Both the position numbers and the translations under genes were made by a program. This document shows, one piece after another, positions 58,312-64,000 of a DNA stretch of 64,000 bases. The DNA is from Malania oleifera. Lineage: Eukaryota; Streptophyta; Magnoliopsida; Santalales; Ximeniaceae. Every line of letters starts with the position of its first letter. Within the stretch, counting starts at the first letter, position 1. The stretch is taken from the NCBI RefSeq assembly GCF_029873635.1, contig NC_080425.1, positions 43,418,402 to 43,482,401 on the forward strand, written 5' to 3'. Below the pieces are notes generated by a model. That model ran no database searches, was not told where the DNA came from, and saw nothing but the letters and a program-made list of their open reading frames with translations.

Positions 58312-60211
58312 TGTTGACTTTTTGAGTCCGATTCCTATTTTGTTTATGACAAACCACAATATCTCATTTGTGCGTTTAGTTTTTGAACATATTTATGATG
58401 CAGAAGACGCAAGTAAGGGATGCAAAATGGAAGTCAAGGAGTACCTAATCAAACACAAATTTTGGCGTATTCCATGGAGTATTAAGGAGTAGAAGCATGG
58501 AGATTTTATTTATTCTTTAAGTTGTAATAGTAATTAGGTTTCAATTTGTGCATGCATAATCATATGACTTGAATTGACGTTTTCACAAAATGACCAAGAC
58601 CTTAGATTGACCTCAGGGTCATAAACTTCTCATGAAAAGATTTTTCCAAAACAAGTTTTTTTTTTTTTTTAAAAAAAACCCCTTCATGTTTCTTTCATCG
58701 CATTAATGAGTACTTTTATCTATCAATAACTTCTTATCTTAAAAAGTGTACAACATTAAAGTTTTGGAATTTTCTCTTAGCTTTCAGTTGATATGAAGAA
58801 CGTTCAATTTGAAGTTGTATATAAAATGTTATATCTAAAATACTGAAGGGTGTTCGAAATAGAAAAATTCCCTTCTTGTTTCTTTTGTATCTTTGATGAG
58901 ACATTTTCTTAATTCAAAATTCCTTATCATAAAAATTGTTCAACATGAACATTGTGGGATTTGCTCTTAACTTTCTGTTGATACCAAGCAAATCCAATTT
59001 GAAGTTGTATAGAAAACCTTATGTTTGAAAAACCGAAGGGTGTCCCCAATGGCCGAGAAATGGCTAGTTTTCAAATTAAATTATATTTTAATACCCCCAA
59101 CAGCCATAAAATGGCTAGTAATGGGTTACCCCTATAAATACAAGCCTAAAACACTTGAAAAATATTAGAAAAACAATTTGGGAGCATTTTTGCATATTCT
59201 CTCTTTCTCAAACATATTTTATACTCAATTTTTGAAGATCAAAGCTCATTTCTCCTACTCATCTTCTTGAAAATATTTTTGGGGGAATTACTTTTGGGGT
59301 TTACAAGCAAGGTTTGAGCTTAAGCATATATTTATACTAATATAGCTTGAAAGCCTTCTTGCCATTTGATGCTTTTCAAAGGTCAATCTTGAAAAAATTC
59401 ACTCTCCTACTCTTTCTTTTAAATATCATTTTTGGAGAAAATTCTTATTGAGTATTACAAAAAGCCTTGAGCATATTTTAACTCATTTATTAATTGCTTA
59501 AGAGGCTTCTTGATTTATCAAAGGTCATTTGAAAAGAAAATCATTTTCCATTCTCTCACTCAATTAATTACAAAATATTTTTGAGAGGTTTTATCATACT
59601 CTACCCGAGCTTCATTTGAAAATCATTTGAGAGTGCATTAAGAATTTTATTTGTACAAATTAGCTTCTTTGAAAAGCATTTTACTTGTACGCAAAATTTC
59701 ATATCATTTGTATTTACGGTTTGGGTTGTGAACCGGGAAAAGGTAGCTAGGCCTCGTGTAAGCAGTGGATTGTAAAGAGGTAGCTACGCTTCGTGTAAGT
59801 AGCAAATTGTAAAGGGAAGCTTCACCCTGGAAAGAAGCGAATTGTAATGGGAAGCTCTATCCCATTCTTAAGGAGCAGATAGTGGAATCCTTGGGTGGTT
59901 TCCCAAGGCGAGGACGTAGGCGGGAGTTGTCGAACCTCGTTAAAAACTTTGTGTTTGTTCTCCCTTTTCCCTACTCTATTTAATTTTAGCACTTTACTTT
60001 CTGCACTTGTATGCTTATGTTCAATTTGTGTTTAATGTTATATTTATTTTAAATATTTACATACATTATTATTTGGTGGGATTCATGCTTGTTTACAAAG
60101 ACCCTAAGTTGTGTTATACTGATTGTGGAATTAAACTAGGGATAAATTGACCTAAGAAGAATTTTTTAAATACCCAATTCACCCCCTATTGGGATTACAC
60201 CATAACTCTCA
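58312..60211 (+). repeat. Copia F 3' LTR
   Basis: 1,900 bp, collinear with 50936-52823. It carries a short local repeat of GGTAGCTACGCCTCGTGTAAG near 59742-59800 that the 5' LTR has once, and a shorter C-run near the end. GGACGTAGGCGGGAG is near 59912. Confidence 0.93.
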
Positions 60212-61242
60212 ACGAGTGAGGCTTAGAGATGGTGGACAACCATGAAATTGCTAAAGGAACAGAGAACCGATTTGAAGAAATTTCTAAATTTGACCCGGGG
60301 AAATCTTACGGTTCAGCAATACGCGGAAAAGTTCATCGAGCTGTCATGTTTTGCTTCCTACATTGTTCTAGATGAGGCTAAGAAGGCCAAAAAGTTTGAG
60401 AGAGGTCTGAGGCAAGAACTCTATGCACAGGTTGCAATCTTAAAGGTGTAGGATTTCTTCAAACTTGTGGATAGGGCCACAGTAGAAGAGGAGAGCAGCC
60501 AGAGGGATGTGGGGACACCGAGCCAAAGAAAAAGGCCCACACCTCTGGGATTTCAGGCAGGTTCCAGTCGTCACCCATGGAGGGGAGATCGATATAGCGG
60601 AGGCCAAAGTTAGATGATAGGACACTATGGTTTTTAGGGTGAGCATACTTATCCCATCTGCCCTAGGTGTGGCCGAAGACATATGGATGAATGCCGAATG
60701 GGAGAGAACGTTTGCTACCAATGTGGGAAACCCGATCATATGGTATGAGTATGTTAGGGACCGTCGACTCATGCACCAACTCCTAGACCTTTCCGGGGAG
60801 GTCACCAGGAACCCTGTGGAGGCCAGTAGAGGAACACAACCCCAGGTAGGGTTTATGCATTGATTCCAAGAGATGCCGAGACTACAGGTGACGTTGTGAC
60901 AGGTATTCCTATTGTTTTATCATATAAAGCTATTTTTTTTATTTGACTTAGGTGCCACCCATTCTTTCGTATCATTGGGGTATGTCAAATTATCGAGGGT
61001 TGAGACACAATTGTTAGATGTTGAGTTGTTAGTAGCCACGCCGACTGGATTAGTAGTGAGGTGTAGAAAGGTGCTTAAAAACTATCTACTGAGCATTCAG
61101 TTGAAAATATTACCAGCCGATCTAATGATATTAGACATGCAGGGGTTCGATATAATATTGGGTATGGACTGACTGACAACTAACTACGGCAACATTGATT
61201 GCCATCAAAAAGTGGTGATCTTTAGACCACCGAGAGAGCAGA
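60212..61242 (+). pseudogene. Gypsy H gag (rest), zinc knuckles and protease
   Basis: Gag resumes at the F insertion. The RWW of the gag domain follows a stop, then 60242-60451 reads DLKKFLNLTRGNLTVQQYAEKF, a typical retrotransposon gag. A first knuckle-like CPRCGRRHMDEC and a second CYQCGKPDHMV (about 60656-60745) follow; a stop removes the last ligand. The protease core near 60944 reads LFDLGATHSFVS; the family has Asp-Ser/Thr-Gly, so the middle residue is changed. It ends ILGMD-stop and HQKVVIFRPPRE. Confidence 0.86.
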
Positions 61243-63463
61243 TGTTAGCTTTGGTGCAATCCCAAGTGGGGGGAGGAATTGGTATTTAAAAATTCTTCCT
61301 AGGTTTAGCTAATCCAGTAGGTAGTATTTCACAAACCTAGGGTCTTTCTATGTATTCAAAATCCCAAAAAAATATTCAAATAATAAACATAATCATACAG
61401 GTGCAGAATGTAAATTGCAAAAAATAAAATCAACACTAGATATGTTATTAGGGTTCAGCCAATACTACCTACATCCCTACCTTAGCACACCCGCACAAAA
61501 ATTATACTAAAAGCTCACTTAATGGGTGGAGTGGCACCATTTACAACTACATCAATTAGTAGGGCTGACCTCAACTTTTACCTTACCTGGATGGTGCACC
61601 TAACTTTCCTAACCGGGTCTAAGCTAATCTGGGACTATTAAACAAGGCTAGTCTCCCTCTTTAGGCCCTTGCCTAGAATACAAAGAATATGAAAATTTTT
61701 TTCGTACAAAGAAATGCTTCTTACACAAGCAGACATGTACCACTACGCACAATATCACAAATCAATGCGCACTAGTGAATAATAAGATACGATAAGCTTA
61801 ATGTAGTCTTAATGTCTACTCTCAAAGATTAATGCAAATACGACAATTAATTCATGAGAGTGTATGTGAAAAGATCTTTGTGTCAAGATAACAGTATCAA
61901 TCACAGTGTAGTAACAAAGATCTCAAGCACACTTCAAATATCCCAACAAATATTTTTCTTAAAATAAACCACAAGAGATATTCAAAAATGGTTTGTAAAA
62001 ATTATTTGATCTTTGTGTCAAGATGATATTATCAATCAAAAGGTACAACAACAAAGATCTTCACAATACAAGCAAATATCCCAAAAGTATTTTTCTTAAA
62101 AATAAGCACAAGGGATATTTGAAAACGGTTCGTAAAAAATTTATTTCACAAACAAAAAGTAATACGAGCTCTTGAGTATTGCAATGATGATACAAAACTC
62201 ACAAGCTCTACAAAGTTTTCCTACTGAAGACGTATTAATGAAGTCTCCTAGAAAAACTCAAGCATACTCTCGGATAAAAATATATCTCAATCAATTAGAA
62301 CTAATGAAAGTGTAAGCTTAACTAGAAACTCACAATAATACTCTTACTTAGCAAGGTTTGCGATGAGGATGAGTAAGAATGAAGAAATAAAACTTGAATG
62401 TGAGAAATAGAGCTTTTGAAAATCAAGGAAAATTTGCTAATTGTTTTTCTAATCTTCAACTAATTTTTGCAAATGAGGGGGTATATATAGAATTCCCCAA
62501 AAATATAATCGTTCAAGACATATTAGTCACTTTGAAAAAAGTTTTAGTGAGGTTAATAAAAATAACAACGTTTTTAACCTCGGTAAAATTCGTCAACCCG
62601 AGAGAACCCCGAGAGAACTGGTTGATCGTACTTAAGGTTCAGTTGATTGAGTGACTATGTTCGGTTGACCGGGAGTATTTTGAACTAGAAAGATGGTTGA
62701 CCGTACTTAAGGTTTCAAAGGCAATTTTCCAAATCTGCGAAATTCGGTGACTAGATCAATTTGAATTAGAAGGTTTGGTTGACCTGGTGGTTGGGGCTTC
62801 TCCCAAAGATGTTCAATTGACCAGAGTGTTGGAGTTCATTTTTTGGTCAGTCGACGGAAGAGTCAATTGTTGATCCCAAGGAGGTTTAATCAACTAGGAA
62901 GTTGGAGAACATTTTTGGTCGGTGGACCGAAGGGTTAAAATGTTGACCTGATGGAGGTTTAGTCGACTAAAGAATTCTGTATATAGAAGTTCGGTTGACC
63001 GAACACGCCCTTTTGTGCATTTCGATCTTTTTCTTCTTATAAAGTTACCCCTATTCACATGATAATCAACACTAAAATTATGGGGACCATTTTTATGCAA
63101 TTTTGTGGGTCCTATAGTCGATCTAAGGCCTTTGAGTATATACCCTAAAAATATGGTGTCTGTCGACCTTCGGTCGGCCGAAGGGTGATCCTTAAGGACC
63201 ATCTATGGTCTGGAGCTTATCTACCCTACCATGTAGGTAAGACATTAATTATTACAGACCATGTTCCTATGTTACTATTACAGACCCAAAATGATAAATA
63301 TAAATTACAATAAACAAATATGTCGGGGTCTTCATTTTTCTTCAAGTTGTCACATGCCATCAATATAATCCAGTTAGTATGATCTTGCACACAAACTTGA
63401 AAGCCATCAAATACAAAGAGTATTTGTCATTATCAAAACCAGGTATGACCCATAGGGTCAACA
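61243..63463 (-). mobile_element. Solo LTR of the Copia G family in gypsy H pol
   Basis: The plus-strand ends are TGTTAGCTTTGGTGCAATCCC and AGGGTCAACA; 2,221 bp. The flanks GCAGA (61238-61242) and GTAGG (63464-63468) differ at two positions, both transitions. Each fits GCAGG with one change, which also restores the H reading frame across the junction. GGTTGACCG-type words cluster at 62600-63010. No primer site or gag is present. Confidence 0.88.
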
Positions 63464-64000
63464 GTAGGAATTCAAATTTGTGGGATCGCGTGTACACACC
63501 TCACCACAGTTAGTTTCGGCTATTCAAGCAAGGAGGGTACTTCAGGATGGTTGCCAGGGGTATGTAGCTTATGTAATGGGGATGCTAGAGGGAGAATTAA
63601 AGCTTGTTGATATTCCAGTAGTCAAAGAATTTCTAGATGTATTTCTAGAAGAGTTACCTATTTACCATCAGATCGGGAGATTGAGTTTGCCGTGGATTTA
63701 CTTCCAGGGTCAGCACCGATATCTAAAGCACCCTACAAAATGACTCCAGTTGAACTGAGAGAATTGAAAGACCAGTTGTATGAGTTGTTGGATAAAGGGT
63801 TTATCAGGCCTAGTGTGTCATCGTGCGGAGCACTAGTTCTACTCGTGATGAAAAAGGACAAAACTATGAGGATGCGCATCGATTATAGGGAGATAAATAA
63901 AGTGATGATCACGAATAAGTATCCTCTTCCTAGAATTGATGACTTATTTGATTAGCTCTAAGGGACCCAGGTCTACTCCAATATTGATCTTTGGTCGGGA
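63464..64000 (+). pseudogene. Gypsy H pol: start of reverse transcriptase (cut by window end)
   Basis: After the solo LTR the frame gives KFVGSRV and [14 protein letters not shown], the usual lead-in to gypsy RT. A shift near 63690 leads to [28 protein letters not shown] and [29 protein letters not shown]. Stops follow at 63953 and 63959, then NIDL with the first catalytic Asp. The rest is outside the window. Confidence 0.9.

Larger units (their letters stand above)
50936..60211 (+). mobile_element. Copia element F (SIRE-like), non-autonomous, inserted in gypsy H gag
   Basis: LTRs at 50936-52823 and 58312-60211 both start TGTTGACTTTTTGAG and end ATTACACCATAACTCTCA, and are alike throughout. 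The flanks are ACAAG (50931-50935) and ACGAG (60212-60216), 4 of 5 with one transition. The interior has gag only. No pol is seen, and a block of another Copia in opposite orientation (about 54085-57528) lies where pol should be. The H gag frame rejoins across it. Confidence 0.93.
47964..64000 (+). mobile_element. Ty3/gypsy element H, interrupted twice and running off the window
   Basis: 5' LTR (47964-50274), primer site, gag start, then Copia F (50936-60211), gag rest, zinc knuckle, protease, a solo LTR (61243-63463), and the start of RT to the window end. Reading resumes at both junctions on the same gypsy protein. It is inserted in the Tat element. The left flank is TTGAT (47959-47963); the right flank is outside the window. 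Confidence 0.9.

Noticed and set aside
1..64000. CRISPR arrays, operons or prokaryotic defence genes
   Set aside because: Spliced receptor kinase, plant retrotransposons and AT-rich intergenic DNA show this is a plant nuclear region; no direct-repeat/spacer pattern was seen.
1..64000. tRNA genes
   Set aside because: I saw only primer-binding complements and 5S-like LTR segments, and no cloverleaf I could support by eye.

Overview
This is plant nuclear DNA, most likely from a eudicot with a repeat-rich, probably woody-plant-like genome; I cannot name the species. The evidence is one intron-containing leucine-rich-repeat receptor kinase of the BAM clade sitting in a landscape of plant retrotransposons: Copia elements of two styles, Ty3/gypsy with chromodomain-like long LTRs, a Tat-lineage Ty3/gypsy, L1 and RTE LINEs, a Cassandra TRIM and an hAT-like non-autonomous transposon. 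Almost every transposon reading frame is broken, so the receptor kinase is the only gene here that looks functional.

Layout. 1-481 is the end of a Copia-type LTR that interrupts ORF1 of an L1 LINE (482-5524). 6439-20315 is a Copia element (A) flanked by a perfect 5-bp target duplication. It carries a solo LTR in gag (7671-9437), and a second, related Copia (B, 12883-19911) lies inside its 3' LTR. B in turn contains a Cassandra element with 5S-rRNA-derived LTRs (14677-15416) and a solo gypsy LTR (15948-18033). The BAM3-like gene follows at 22014-26672, two exons with a 1.7-kb intron and a short uORF in its leader. Then come an hAT-like element (28116-28955), an RTE LINE tail (29232-29920), short tandem arrays and an unassigned LTR-like stretch (30081-31440).

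From 31440 to the end it is retrotransposons again. A minus-strand SIRE-type Copia (C, 31440-37997) contains a solo LTR with a perfect duplication (33900-35986); another solo LTR is at 39986-41812. A minus-strand Tat-lineage gypsy (42064-47963) has a 41-bp tandem array in its 3' region and a plus-strand antisense ORF of the Transposase_28 type. It is cut at 47963 by a plus-strand gypsy element (H, 47964 to past the window end). H is itself broken twice: in gag by a Copia (F, 50936-60211) and in pol by a minus-strand solo LTR (61243-63463). F contains a piece of another Copia (G) joined to it tail-to-tail in opposite orientation.

How the parts relate: the layout is a record of successive insertions. 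Reading the target duplications and the interrupted frames gives the order host element, then insert, then insert in the insert, three to four levels deep in two places. No prokaryote-type defence system, CRISPR array or novel operon is present. The most unusual items are the Cassandra element, the Tat antisense gene plus satellite-like array, the inverted gag-gag junction, and a GC-rich block with ACGT-core motifs inside the BAM3 intron. Coordinates of LTR ends come from reading TG/CA termini, primer sites and flanking duplications by eye.
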